Assembly: GCA_031291795.1 (NCBI GenBank)
Contig: JARLIJ010000195.1
Coordinates: 1 to 42,160, forward strand
Length of the DNA: 42,160 bases
Source: Acetobacteraceae bacterium
GTDB lineage: Bacteria; Pseudomonadota; Alphaproteobacteria; Acetobacterales; Acetobacteraceae
Direction of reading: 5' to 3'
Within the stretch, counting starts at the first letter, position 1; each line of letters starts with the position of its first letter. The notes under the pieces are model-generated. The model was given only the letters and a program-made list of their open reading frames with translations, made no database searches and was not told the DNA's origin. The position numbers and the translations under genes were made by a program. Shown here piece after piece: positions 25,510 to 33,657 of this stretch.

Positions 25510-27453
25510 ATGGGCCACTTCGACGACCTGCCGCAGCGTGACGGAACCCACGAACTAGAGGAAGCGGCGATCGTCGCGTTCCAGACGAAGCTCGCGGAGA
25601 GCGGCGTCTTTATTCTGCAAGGTGCAGATCGCAAGGACTACGGGACCGACTGCCAGATCGAGGTGATTGCCGGTGGGCAGGCGACCAACGTCAGGGTCCA
25701 CGTTCAGCTTAAGGGAACCCAGCGAGCCCTGAATGCAGACGGATCGCTCAGCGTCGAGGTGCGCCGCACCAACCTGAATTACCTACTAATGCAACCCTAC
25801 AGCATTTACGTTTGCTACCACGTGCCGTCTGGCTTGCTGCTGATCCGTCCTGTCGCAAGCGTACTTCGGCAATATGAGCATGGAAGGAAGCCGTGGACAG
25901 AGCAGGACACGCTAACGGTTTCGTTCACCGATCAGCTCACTATTGAGCGCCTGCAGGAACTGGCGGCGATCGCCCGATCCGGGGCCATATCCTCGCGTGA
26001 CAGACGGACCGAGCAAACCAGCGCCACTCTGGAGGACCTACCCAGACAGATTCTTACCTCCCCACCAGACGTCCACGTTCCGGAGGATCTTGCCCTGGCG
26101 CAGGACCTGTTACGGCTGTTGTATGAAAAGGATGCTGACGACGCGATCAGCACGGGCTTCGACAAGTTTGCGGCCGTACTGGGCGCCGACAGCGATGACA
26201 TGGGCGCTTGCTACATGGCCGAGATCAATCTCGGCATGGATGGCCTGGCCCGCGACCCGCAGCGGATCAAGGATGCCATCGGCTTTTTCCGGGCGAGGCT
26301 CGACGGCAGCCGCTACCAGCTCGGCACCGTCCACTACACCATCGGAAACGCCTTCCACGCGCTCCGGGACGAGCAAGGGGCCAAACGCGCCTTCAAGGCA
26401 GCGCTCCAAGATCCTGCGCTCGGACGCCTCCCCGAACTTGCGGCTCAGATCCACAAAAATCTTGGTTCAAGTTACGGGTTGCTGGGCGAGCAAGAAAAGG
26501 CCGTCGATCACTACCGTGAAGCGCTTCGGTTAGCCCCGGATCTCGCCGAAGCCCATAACGCCCTTGGCAACCACTACGTCAGGCTGGGCTGCTACGAAGA
26601 CGCCCTGCGCCACTTCGACCAGGTTGTCTTCTCAGAGAGAAAGCAGGGTCGAACGTCGGCGGTCATCGGCTGGCGGGCCAACGTCCTCTTCAACCTCGGT
26701 GACGGACAGGCGGCGTTCCGCGAGATCAACGGCCTTATGAGCCAGGCCGACCGGCATGATTGGATTTGGCCTTGGTGTGCCCGGTTGGTCGCTGCCTTCG
26801 GGCGAGCGAGTGTGGAAAACGCCCGGCCAGCCGCCCGCTTCTGGCAGCGCTTCATCAATGCCCATCCCGGACATTCCGCCGCGACGCGCGAACTCCTAAT
26901 GTCGACATTCTATCTCCGCGGACAAGGAGAGGATGTCGGAAGGAACTACAGCGAATTTCGAGCCGAATTTGACCGCCATATCGTCCACCTCATCGCCGAT
27001 GACGCGGCGCTGCCGTGGGATCGGTTGGGTCATTGGGCGCAGGATGAAGACGACTGGGCAGAGGCGGAACGCTGCTTTCGCAAGGCCTATGATTTGGAGG
27101 GGGGTGACTACGGCTATTGCCTGGGGATCGCGCTCAAGCAGTTGGGCCGGTTTGAGGAGAGCCTGCCGCTGCTATTGGAGCAGGCTCACACTGTGCAGCC
27201 TGACGCCATGAGCTGGTTTCAGGTCGCTTCTTCGTACCATAGCCTCGGCCGCTGGCCCGAGGCCGTCGAGTCCTATGAGAAGGCGCTCGCGCTGGATCCA
27301 CACTATGCCGTCGCGATGTTCGATCTTGGCGGTGCCCATTGGAACAGCGGCAACGCCGCGACGGCAGTGGAGGTCTGGCGGGCGGCGATAGAGTGTTTCC
27401 CCGACCACGAACTGACCGCCAAGGTTAAACGTGAATTTCCACGGCTGGTCTGA
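25510..27453 (+). CDS. DUF4365 nuclease-like domain fused to TPR repeats
   Basis: A 647-residue two-part protein. Residues about 12-150 match DUF4365, a PD-(D/E)XK-like nuclease fold. Visible motifs are ELEEAAIVAFQTKL, then KDYGTDCQIEV (Asp47, Glu51) and VHVQLKGT (Gln66, Lys68), with the usual Q/E-x-K replaced by QLK. Residues about 225-647 are a TPR array, with repeats such as AQIHKNLGSSYGLLGEQEKAVDHYREAL and WFQVASSYHSLGRWPEAVESYEKALALDP. This fusion is found in accessory and defence neighbourhoods, but I know of no defined activity. The ATG at 25510 is chosen because the domain begins there; the ribosome site is weak. It stands alone and is convergent with the HNH-like gene. Confidence 0.8.
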   Translation: MGHFDDLPQRDGTHELEEAAIVAFQTKLAESGVFILQGADRKDYGTDCQIEVIAGGQATNVRVHVQLKGTQRALNADGSLSVEVRRTNLNYLLMQPYSIYVCYHVPSGLLLIRPVASVLRQYEHGRKPWTEQDTLTVSFTDQLTIERLQELAAIARSGAISSRDRRTEQTSATLEDLPRQILTSPPDVHVPEDLALAQDLLRLLYEKDADDAISTGFDKFAAVLGADSDDMGACYMAEINLGMDGLARDPQRIKDAIGFFRARLDGSRYQLGTVHYTIGNAFHALRDEQGAKRAFKAALQDPALGRLPELAAQIHKNLGSSYGLLGEQEKAVDHYREALRLAPDLAEAHNALGNHYVRLGCYEDALRHFDQVVFSERKQGRTSAVIGWRANVLFNLGDGQAAFREINGLMSQADRHDWIWPWCARLVAAFGRASVENARPAARFWQRFINAHPGHSAATRELLMSTFYLRGQGEDVGRNYSEFRAEFDRHIVHLIADDAALPWDRLGHWAQDEDDWAEAERCFRKAYDLEGGDYGYCLGIALKQLGRFEESLPLLLEQAHTVQPDAMSWFQVASSYHSLGRWPEAVESYEKALALDPHYAVAMFDLGGAHWNSGNAATAVEVWRAAIECFPDHELTAKVKREFPRLV

Positions 27454-27578
27454 GCTGGCGCACAAAGCAGAAGTGACTGTCCAGGCGCCGGCAAACGTTC
27501 GAAGGCGGTTCTCACGGGCTCCAGCGCGAGTGCATGGTGTGTCACGAAGGGCATCGCTCGGCCCAGCCGACGGCAGCG

Positions 27579-28370
27579 TTAAGCGTTGCTGGACGACCCT
27601 TGCGGCAGATATGCCGCAAGCTCCCCCTGAAGAGGAATGGAATAGGAGCTGGCAAGCGCGTTGATTTGAAAAGCGATCGATTTGCGCAGGGACCGCAGAG
27701 CCGACTCGAATGCCAGCCAGTCGGGATCATGGCTATCGCATCGCAACGTCGTGAGATCGAACTGCTCGACTGATTCGAAGAACCTGCGGATCGTCTGAGC
27801 TAAGGCAACGATGACGATATCGACTGGGCTGCCTGGAGCACAGTCGCGTCGCAGGCGGGTTAGGTCATGACGCAGGCCGTCCAGAGAGTTTCGAACGCGC
27901 TCGGGAAATTCGGCGTCGAAGCGCGCCCAAAAGGCGCGGCGATCCTCTATAAGAGCGACGATGTCGCGAGCTAGTCCCGGAGCGGTTTGCCCTGAACGGA
28001 GAAGTTCGATGCTGCGCGACCAGCCTTGCTGCCGGACCTCAGCTATCATGGTTTCGTGGTCGCGCTTCCAGGCGCGCAATTCGTCCGCTGAGAAGCCCCC
28101 ATCATCCTTATCCACCATGTCGCCACACTCGCGGCACAGCCATAATCCGTTGGCGGCGGAGCGTCGCTCAGCCTCGCTTTGATCGTGGTCATATCGTGGA
28201 CCTCCGGGAGACGCGGCGGAGATATGGGCGGCGTGACCCGTCGCTAATCCTCGCAGCACACCCGAGCGCGGCCCGGCGGTAAGCCGCAGGCAACGGGGAT
28301 TCGAACAGAAATGCGCCGCCCTCAGCGAAAGTTCTGTCTTGACGGGTTGAGAGAAATTGTCACGTGGCAT
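27579..28370 (-). CDS. HNH-like zinc nuclease-domain protein (putative defence protein)
   Basis: A 263-residue protein. The N-terminal third has the pattern of a zinc-stabilised HNH domain: HFCSNPRCLRLTAGP (Cys22, Cys27), HAAHISAASPGGPRYD (His49), NGLWLCRECGDMVD (Asn74, Cys79, Cys82), then LRAWKRDHE. This GxAAHIxAASPGGPRY module recurs at the N-terminus of putative restriction or defence proteins. The third HNH histidine is replaced by ECGDMVD, so catalysis is uncertain. The C-terminal part is helical and unrecognised. The ATG at 28370 is used; an open frame further upstream overlaps the DUF4238 gene antisense-style and has no protein character. It lies 23 bp downstream of the DUF4238 gene, forming a two-gene operon. 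Confidence 0.72.
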   Translation of the reverse strand: MPRDNFSQPVKTELSLRAAHFCSNPRCLRLTAGPRSGVLRGLATGHAAHISAASPGGPRYDHDQSEAERRSAANGLWLCRECGDMVDKDDGGFSADELRAWKRDHETMIAEVRQQGWSRSIELLRSGQTAPGLARDIVALIEDRRAFWARFDAEFPERVRNSLDGLRHDLTRLRRDCAPGSPVDIVIVALAQTIRRFFESVEQFDLTTLRCDSHDPDWLAFESALRSLRKSIAFQINALASSYSIPLQGELAAYLPQGSSSNA

Positions 28371-28393
28371 GTGGCGCTCTGCTCGGTCGGTGA

Positions 28394-29296
28394 TCAAGAG
28401 GCTGAGGTGACTTTCCGATAACGGAAGCCGCGGGCTGTCCGCTGCGAGAAAGTGAAGCCTGCCCACTCGAGATCTTCGCCAAGGAAGTCGTCGTCGGCCA
28501 ACATATATCGCGCGCTGCCCTCCAAGAGCTGGACAAGATATTGGCGATTGACCACGCGGGCGAGGTCCGGTGGGACAGCCGCGGTGCTGAAGCCAGACGG
28601 TCCGCCGGCAACGATGAACGCGCCCCAGTGGCGATCCAGGGCAAGCCACCAGGTCCGTAGCGAATTGAACATCGCACCGAAGATGGAGTCGTTTCCCGGA
28701 TGGGAGAGGCGAATAGCGGGATTGGTGGACGATCGAATTGCGATTGGCGTTTGGCAGACGATGACATTGATCGCGCTGGCGTCGGCGGGGAGCATCGTTT
28801 CCATCGCGCCGGCTCGGAACAGCTCGTGCGCGGCGCCGGGGTCGGATGCGATCCACGCGTGCATATCTCGCTCTTCGTCCGTCAGTTCTTGTTCCAACTC
28901 TCCGGTCAGGTAGCGGGCGTGCTGCGTCTCGACGAAGCACAGCGTCTCGAGATTGCGGAGCTGGAGGTGCCGCGCGAAGCCGTAGAGCGGCAGGCGATCG
29001 GACTCGTCGAGGCTGGCACAGTTTCCGCGGCTGATTTTGAGCCAGGTCGTATTCTTGGAGAATGGCGTCTCGATCGCCTTGTTCAGACCGTGTTCGATCG
29101 ATGCCGGCGCGCCATTGTCGTCATAGTCGTGGAGGCGCTCCTCATAGCCGATGCCCTCGATTGACTTCCGACCGGCGACCACGACATCGCGATGGCGCTC
29201 AAGCACCATGACCTTGTTCTCATCGTCGGCGCAGGCGAAGCGACGCATGTAGAACTGCGGCACATAATGATGCTTCTTCGCCTCATTCGCCGCCAC
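28394..29296 (-). CDS. DUF4238 domain protein
   Basis: A 300-residue protein whose N-terminus AKKHHYVPQFYMRRFA is the DUF4238 signature. The domain continues through the conserved EGIGYEERLHDYDD region and ends in the variable part with VVNRQYLVQLLEGSARYMLA. DUF4238 proteins are scattered in mobile and defence-rich regions of bacterial genomes and have no proven activity. No signal peptide or membrane segment is present. It is the first gene of a two-gene unit with the HNH-like protein, and the pairing suggests a common role. Confidence 0.82.
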   Translation of the reverse strand: MAANEAKKHHYVPQFYMRRFACADDENKVMVLERHRDVVVAGRKSIEGIGYEERLHDYDDNGAPASIEHGLNKAIETPFSKNTTWLKISRGNCASLDESDRLPLYGFARHLQLRNLETLCFVETQHARYLTGELEQELTDEERDMHAWIASDPGAAHELFRAGAMETMLPADASAINVIVCQTPIAIRSSTNPAIRLSHPGNDSIFGAMFNSLRTWWLALDRHWGAFIVAGGPSGFSTAAVPPDLARVVNRQYLVQLLEGSARYMLADDDFLGEDLEWAGFTFSQRTARGFRYRKVTSAS

Positions 29297-29801
29297 GGTC
29301 AGTCGCCCTCTCCATTAGATACTTGGGGTAGGAACACACCGTGCGATCCGGGTCCCCGACGCGCGAGTATTGCGGCTTGCCGCGCGTAAGTTCAAATCGC
29401 TCCCCCGCAACAGAACGACTGTCTAACGGCCAACGCGGGCGCTGGCGCTCGTCATCTAGCGGGCAGTTTCAGTTGCGCGGGCACGCAACACCCGATTCTT
29501 GCGATTGGTTGAGACCGCCATTCCGAGATTGGCAGCATAGCCTGAGCTTCCGTCGCCGGCCGGAACAAGTCGATCAGTTCGACCATGTCCTGAGAAAACC
29601 GATCTCCGCCGCCGCTCTCAGGGTGCGCCCGGTGACCCACGATGCCTGACCGTGGCGACTAGCCCTTAGCGATGTCCTGGCCGCACACCTTCGATTGCGG
29701 GGTAAGAACCGGAGTTTGAACCCCAATCGATCGGACTACCCCTTTGCGCAGGTCATCGACCGATGTCGGTGTCCTCACGGGACCAATTCAGGAGATTCCA
29801 A
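29297..29801. other. Gene-poor junction between defence-like genes and alkylation-repair island
   Basis: A 505-bp stretch without a supportable gene. A 62-codon minus frame at 29452-29640 (starting MGHRAHPESGGGDRF) has protein-like composition but no recognised relatives and may be a remnant. At 29715-29738 TTTGAA, nine bases, then ATCGGACT resembles a degenerate copy of the repair-island motif, 63 bp before the next gene. Otherwise I see nothing. Confidence 0.4.
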
Positions 29802-30251
29802 ATGAGCAAAGAAGACGATAACAAGGCCGTCGTCGTTCGGTGGTTCACCGATTTCTGGGGCGAGAACGTCAACCTCAGTGTCGTCGACGACATCGCGTCG
29901 CCGGACATGCTGCTGAAGTATTCGCTGCACGAGCCGCGCCGGGGCCATGACGACATCAAGGCCTTCATGACCGATTTCCGTGCCGCGTTTCCGGACCTGC
30001 AGTTCGGCGCCACCGCCGACCTGATCGCCGAAGGCGACTATGTCGTCGGCCAGTGGGAAGGCGGCGGCACACACACCGGCCCGGCGTTCGGCGACTTCCT
30101 CGTCGGCTCGCTGCCTGCCGCGACCGGCCGGAAGATGCATTTCACCGGCACCACGGTTCTGAAGGTCGTGAACGGCAAGATCGTGGAGGAAATCGGGCTC
30201 GACGACGGCGTCACGGCGCTCACCCAACTCGGCCTTCTCAAGGCCGCGTGA
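29802..30251 (+). CDS. SnoaL-like / ester cyclase family protein
   Basis: A 149-residue small alpha+beta barrel protein of the SnoaL-like polyketide cyclase/ester cyclase group. It shows the usual start KAVVVRWFTDFWGENVNLSVVDDI, then DIKAFMTDFRAAFPDLQF, GDYVVGQWEGGGTHTG, and the closing FTGTTVLKVVNGKIVEEIGLDDG. Members are mostly of unknown substrate and occur as stress or detoxification accessories. AGGAGA lies seven bases before the ATG at 29802. It is first in the plus-strand repair region but is followed by its own terminator candidate, so it is probably transcribed separately. Confidence 0.85.
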   Translation: MSKEDDNKAVVVRWFTDFWGENVNLSVVDDIASPDMLLKYSLHEPRRGHDDIKAFMTDFRAAFPDLQFGATADLIAEGDYVVGQWEGGGTHTGPAFGDFLVGSLPAATGRKMHFTGTTVLKVVNGKIVEEIGLDDGVTALTQLGLLKAA

Positions 30252-30306
30252 TCGAAGTCAGCCGTCGTCCATGATTCCGGGCGGCTGATCGCCTTCGGTG
30301 ACAAGC

Positions 30307-30341
30307 GAGGCCCGTACGTCCGTGTGCGGGCCTCATTTCTC
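30307..30341 (+). terminator. Terminator candidate after ester cyclase gene
   Basis: GAGGCCCGTAC (30307-30317) pairs with GTGCGGGCCTC (30324-30334) over 11 positions including one G-U pair, with a six-base loop. ATTTCTC follows. It lies 55 bp after the ester cyclase stop. Confidence 0.65.
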
Positions 30342-30393
30342 TCCAGCGCCATGGCGGCGCACTTTGAATCCCCGCGGTTATCGGGAGATCTCC

Positions 30394-31143
30394 ATGCACG
30401 AGCTGCAAACTAAGATGCTCCGCGCTGACCGCCCCACCGGGGCAGAGCCACCTGAGCAGGAACCCGATGCCGACTTCACAGACACGGGCCGGCTTGTCGC
30501 GCTGTGCGACGCCGTTTTCGCTATCATCATCACATTGCTCGTCCTGGAGATCCATCGCCCAAGCGCCGAGCCCGGCTCGCTGGCGCGGGAACTCCTGAGG
30601 GAATGGCCGTCCTATATCGCGTACGGTGTGGCGTTTCTCTATGTCGGCGTTATCTGGCTCAACCATCACTATCTATTTGAACAGCTCCAGAAGGTGGATT
30701 TTGCCCTGAACTGGATCAATCTCGGCGTGCTGGGCACCGCCGCCCTGATTCCATTCCCGACGGGCGTGTTGGCGGGGGCATTTCGGGATGGTGACCTGAT
30801 GGACCAGAAGGCTGCGGTCGTGCTTTACGCATCGATCGCGGGCCTGATGTCAGCCGCCTGGGTGCCGTTGTTCGTCTACCTGCACCGTCACCCGACCCTG
30901 GTGAAAGCGAGCGTGTCGTCGGGAATGTTCGCCGCCCAGGTCGCGCGACCTCTCGTCGGGGTGCTGCTCTATGTCCTTGCAGGCCTCCTCGGGTGGTTCG
31001 TTCATCCTGCAGCGGCAGTGGCGATCTTCATCTTCATGGTTGCCTACTACGCCGCGACCAGCAAAGGCATCCGTGCCTGGAAACGGGGCCACCAGCCGCA
31101 GCAACCGGGTGGCCGGGTGGTGTCGGAACGGCCATCTATATGA
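30394..31143 (+). CDS. TMEM175/DUF1211-family membrane protein (putative K+ channel)
   Basis: A 249-residue polytopic membrane protein with about six hydrophobic segments. The TMEM175 signature is visible at residues 33-53: [21 protein letters not shown], where helix 1 normally carries FSDAVFAIAITLLVL. A second conserved block is [13 protein letters not shown]. Characterised bacterial TMEM175 proteins are tetrameric potassium channels; function here is by family only. GGGAGA precedes the ATG at 30394; an in-frame start 96 bp earlier would run through the terminator candidate and is rejected. It precedes ada by 122 bp and has no evident link to DNA repair. Confidence 0.85.
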   Translation: MHELQTKMLRADRPTGAEPPEQEPDADFTDTGRLVALCDAVFAIIITLLVLEIHRPSAEPGSLARELLREWPSYIAYGVAFLYVGVIWLNHHYLFEQLQKVDFALNWINLGVLGTAALIPFPTGVLAGAFRDGDLMDQKAAVVLYASIAGLMSAAWVPLFVYLHRHPTLVKASVSSGMFAAQVARPLVGVLLYVLAGLLGWFVHPAAAVAIFIFMVAYYAATSKGIRAWKRGHQPQQPGGRVVSERPSI

Positions 31144-31182
31144 ATACCGCCAAGCCCTCGCCCTTCCCACGAGGCCCAATTG

Positions 31183-31206
31183 GATTTGAAAGCAAGGACC
31201 GGAGTG
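31183..31206 (+). promoter_or_regulatory. Repair-island motif, copy A (upstream of ada)
   Basis: A 24-bp element starting GATTTGAAAGCAA and ending CGGAGTG, ending 59 bp before the ada start. It matches copy C before the first ogt at 22 of 24 positions. The internal GAAAGCAA resembles the AAAGCGCA core of the E. coli Ada box, so an Ada operator is a reasonable inference. Confidence 0.65.
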
Positions 31207-31265
31207 TGGCGGGCGCCGTGCGGCGGCATGATCGTCCTACAGCATCCACGACGAAGTGAACCGAC

Positions 31266-32360
31266 ATGACCATGACCCTCGAAAGGCCAGAGCCAACCAG
31301 GCCGCCAGAAATGGCCGATGATCCGCGCTGGGCCCGTATCGTCGCTCGCGACAAGACGGCGGATGGCTGCTTCTGGTATTCGGTGGCGACGACCGGGATT
31401 TACTGCCGGCCGTCCTGTCCGTCGCGGACCGCGAACCGCAGGAATGTCCAACTGCACGACACGCTCGCGGCCGCCAAGGCGACCGGTTTCCGCCCGTGTA
31501 AACGCTGCAACCCAGACGGAATTTCGATCGAGGGAGAAAATGCGGCGATAATCGCGCAGGCTTGCCGCCTGATTGAGGAGAGCGAGGATGAGCCATCCTT
31601 GAACGATCTCGCGGAAGCGGTCGGACGGAGCCCCAGCTACTTTCATCGCATGTTCAAGGCTATCACGGGCCTGACGCCGAAAGACTATGCCGTTGCGCAT
31701 CGCGCGGCGAAGGTCCGCCAAGGCCTGGACTCGGGTAACAGCGTCACCGAGGCGATGTATGATGCCGGTTTCAATTCGAGTGGGCGCTTCTACGAGAAAT
31801 CCACCGGTCTGCTGGGCATGACTCCGACGCAATATCGTGCCGGCGGTGCGAACGAGGAGATCCGCTTCGCCGTCGGTGAAACCTCTCTCGGCGCCATCCT
31901 GGTCGCATCGAGCAAGAAGGGCGTGGCGTCGATTCTTCTCGGCGCCGATCCCGACATGCTGGTGCGCAATCTTCAGGACCGCTTCCCCAAGGCTCGTCTG
32001 ATCGGGGCCGACGGCGACTATGAAGCCCTGGTGGCGACCGTCGTCGGCTTTGTCGAGGCGCCGAATCTCGGTCTCGATTTGCCGCTCGATGTGCGTGGCA
32101 CCGCGTTCCAGCAGCGGGTTTGGCAGGCGCTTCAGGAGATCCCTGTCGGTCAGACGGTTTCCTACACCGAGGTCGCCCGCCGGATCGGCTCGCCCAAGGC
32201 GGTCCGGGCCGTCGCCGGCGCCTGTGCCGCGAACAATCTCGCGGTGGCAATTCCATGCCACCGTGTCGTGAGGAATGACGGATCGCTGTCCGGCTACGCA
32301 TGGGGGGTGGAACGCAAGCGCGTGCTGCTCGATCGGGAGGCGGCCCTCGGCGAACGATGA
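31266..32360 (+). CDS. ada: Ada: methylphosphotriester/O6-methylguanine methyltransferase and AraC-type activator
   Basis: A 364-residue three-domain adaptive-response protein. The N-terminal metal domain has Cys47 and Cys51 in TTGIYCRPSCPSR and Cys78 and Cys81 in GFRPCKRC; Cys47 is the expected acceptor of methyl groups from phosphotriesters, which switches on activator function. An AraC-type helix-turn-helix region (about 90-195) includes FHRMFKAITGLTPKDY. The C-terminal methyltransferase carries Cys331 in IPCHRVV and ends GYAWGVERKR. All key residues are intact. It is the first gene of an operon with alkA, an unknown gene and alkB, each joined by ATGA overlaps. A repeated 24-bp motif lies 59 bp upstream and may be its own operator. 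Confidence 0.97.
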   Translation: MTMTLERPEPTRPPEMADDPRWARIVARDKTADGCFWYSVATTGIYCRPSCPSRTANRRNVQLHDTLAAAKATGFRPCKRCNPDGISIEGENAAIIAQACRLIEESEDEPSLNDLAEAVGRSPSYFHRMFKAITGLTPKDYAVAHRAAKVRQGLDSGNSVTEAMYDAGFNSSGRFYEKSTGLLGMTPTQYRAGGANEEIRFAVGETSLGAILVASSKKGVASILLGADPDMLVRNLQDRFPKARLIGADGDYEALVATVVGFVEAPNLGLDLPLDVRGTAFQQRVWQALQEIPVGQTVSYTEVARRIGSPKAVRAVAGACAANNLAVAIPCHRVVRNDGSLSGYAWGVERKRVLLDREAALGER

Positions 32361-32998
32361 GCGCTTTTGCCCGCTACGACGCCTCCATCGCCTTTCTCCG
32401 CGATCTCGATGACGACTGGGCCGAGCTCGTCGCGCATGTCGGGCCTTGCCTGCACGACCCCAAGGCGGCGCGCGAACCCTATGAGGCGCTAGTCCGGGCC
32501 ATCGGCTATCAGCAACTCACCGCGAAGGCCGGCGACGCCATCATCGGCAGATTGAAGGCGCTCTATCCTGACACTGCCTTCCCGACGCCCGAGAACATCA
32601 CGGTCGCCGAGTTCGACGCCCTGCGCATGTGCGGTTTCTCGGCGACGAAGATCGCCACGATCAAGGCCATCGCGGAAGGCGCACTGTCCGGCCTGATCCC
32701 ACCGCGCAATGTCGCCGGCACGATGGACGATGAGGCGTTGATCGCACGAATCGTGACGATCAAGGGCATCGGCCGCTGGACCGTCGAAATGCTGCTCATG
32801 TATTCGCTGGAGCGCATGGACATTCTACCGGCCGACGATTTCAGGGTGCGCGAAGGGTATCGGGTGCTCAAGTCCTTACCGGAACAGCCCAAGCCGAACG
32901 CATTACGCGAGATCGGGAAAGCCTGGGCGCCCCATCGCACCGTCGCCGCCTGGTATCTTTGGCGCATGCCCCGCGAGCGCGGCAATGTCCTCAAATGA
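32357..32998 (+). CDS. alkA: DNA-3-methyladenine glycosylase II-like protein
   Basis: A 213-residue HhH-GPD DNA glycosylase that excises alkylated purines in base-excision repair. The helix-hairpin-helix is IVTIKGIGRWTVEMLL (about 132-147) and the catalytic aspartate lies in ILPADDFRVREG (Asp161, by analogy with E. coli AlkA Asp238). The segment YEALVRAIGYQQLTAKAG near 42-59 is also typical. It lacks the N-terminal TBP-like domain of E. coli AlkA, as in shorter yeast MAG1-like forms. Its ATG overlaps the ada stop as ATGA and its stop overlaps the next start in the same way, so it is translationally coupled within the operon. Confidence 0.94.
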   Translation: MSAFARYDASIAFLRDLDDDWAELVAHVGPCLHDPKAAREPYEALVRAIGYQQLTAKAGDAIIGRLKALYPDTAFPTPENITVAEFDALRMCGFSATKIATIKAIAEGALSGLIPPRNVAGTMDDEALIARIVTIKGIGRWTVEMLLMYSLERMDILPADDFRVREGYRVLKSLPEQPKPNALREIGKAWAPHRTVAAWYLWRMPRERGNVLK

Positions 32999-33657
32999 AC
33001 GGGCTCGGACGTGAGGGTCCCTTGCAGAATCGAGTCACCCCCTTCGGCGATATTGTGGCGATCCCTCAAAGAGGGATGTTCACGGGCAATCGCGGCATCA
33101 TCCACGACCCATTGACCAAGACCCTGCAAAGAAAGCGCTGGGCGAGCAAGGCGTGGCTGATCTGTCGCTGCGACTACAAGGGCCGGCGTCGGGACGTCAT
33201 GGCCGGCCGGAGCTGGACCGAACTCTTCTTCCTGGATGAGGCGGTGGCGCTGGCCGCGGGACATCGTCCCTGCTTCCTATGCCGGCGCGAGGCGGCAGAG
33301 TCGTTTCGGGCGACCTGGGCGGCCGGAGCGGAAATGGGGAAGCCCCCCGCCGCTGCCATGGACGCTGTGCTCCACCGCGAACGGATCTCCGGCGGACGAA
33401 GGCGCGTTCACGCCATGCCGGCGCCGCTCCGTGAATTGCCCAGTGGCACGGTCGTCGTGGTGTCTGGCGCAGCCTACACAATCGCTGCCGGCCGCGCCTT
33501 CCGTTGGACCGAATGTGGCTACGAGCGGCCGGAGGCGATACACGATGCCGACAGCCTACTGACTCCGCCATCGACGTTCATGGCGCTCCGAGCCGGTTAT
33601 CGGCCAATTCTTCATCCGACGCTCGCAGCATTCGCGGCCGAAGCGATGCCATCATGA
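32995..33657 (+). CDS. Uncharacterised alkylation-operon protein with Ada-like cysteine segment
   Basis: A 220-residue protein with no function I can name. The N-terminus reads TPFGDIVAIPQRGMFTGNRG and the middle LICRCDYKGRRRDVM. It then has DEAVALAAGHRPCFLCRREA (residues 81-100), close to the Ada metal-domain segment SEALAAGFRPCKRC. Cys58, Cys60, Cys93 and Cys96 could form a zinc site, although Ada has CxxxC rather than CxC in the first pair. The C-terminus has CGYERPEAIHDADSLLTPPST and RAGYRPILHP. ATGA overlaps at both ends tie it to alkA and alkB, making a role in alkylation repair or damage sensing likely. I infer a divergent Ada-type metal-binding fold; this is untested. Confidence 0.75.
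   Translation: MNGLGREGPLQNRVTPFGDIVAIPQRGMFTGNRGIIHDPLTKTLQRKRWASKAWLICRCDYKGRRRDVMAGRSWTELFFLDEAVALAAGHRPCFLCRREAAESFRATWAAGAEMGKPPAAAMDAVLHRERISGGRRRVHAMPAPLRELPSGTVVVVSGAAYTIAAGRAFRWTECGYERPEAIHDADSLLTPPSTFMALRAGYRPILHPTLAAFAAEAMPS

Noticed and set aside
29700-29740. T-arm-like string (GGGGTTCAAACTCC on the minus strand), possible tRNA scar
   Set aside because: The stem does not pair properly and no acceptor arm or CCA follows; it does not match the tRNA-Gly 3' end.
30364-30390. TTTGAA...ATCGGGAG before the TMEM175 gene as another repair-motif copy
   Set aside because: It lies immediately before the start and overlaps the ribosome-binding site, with an 11-base spacer and no conserved core; probably chance.
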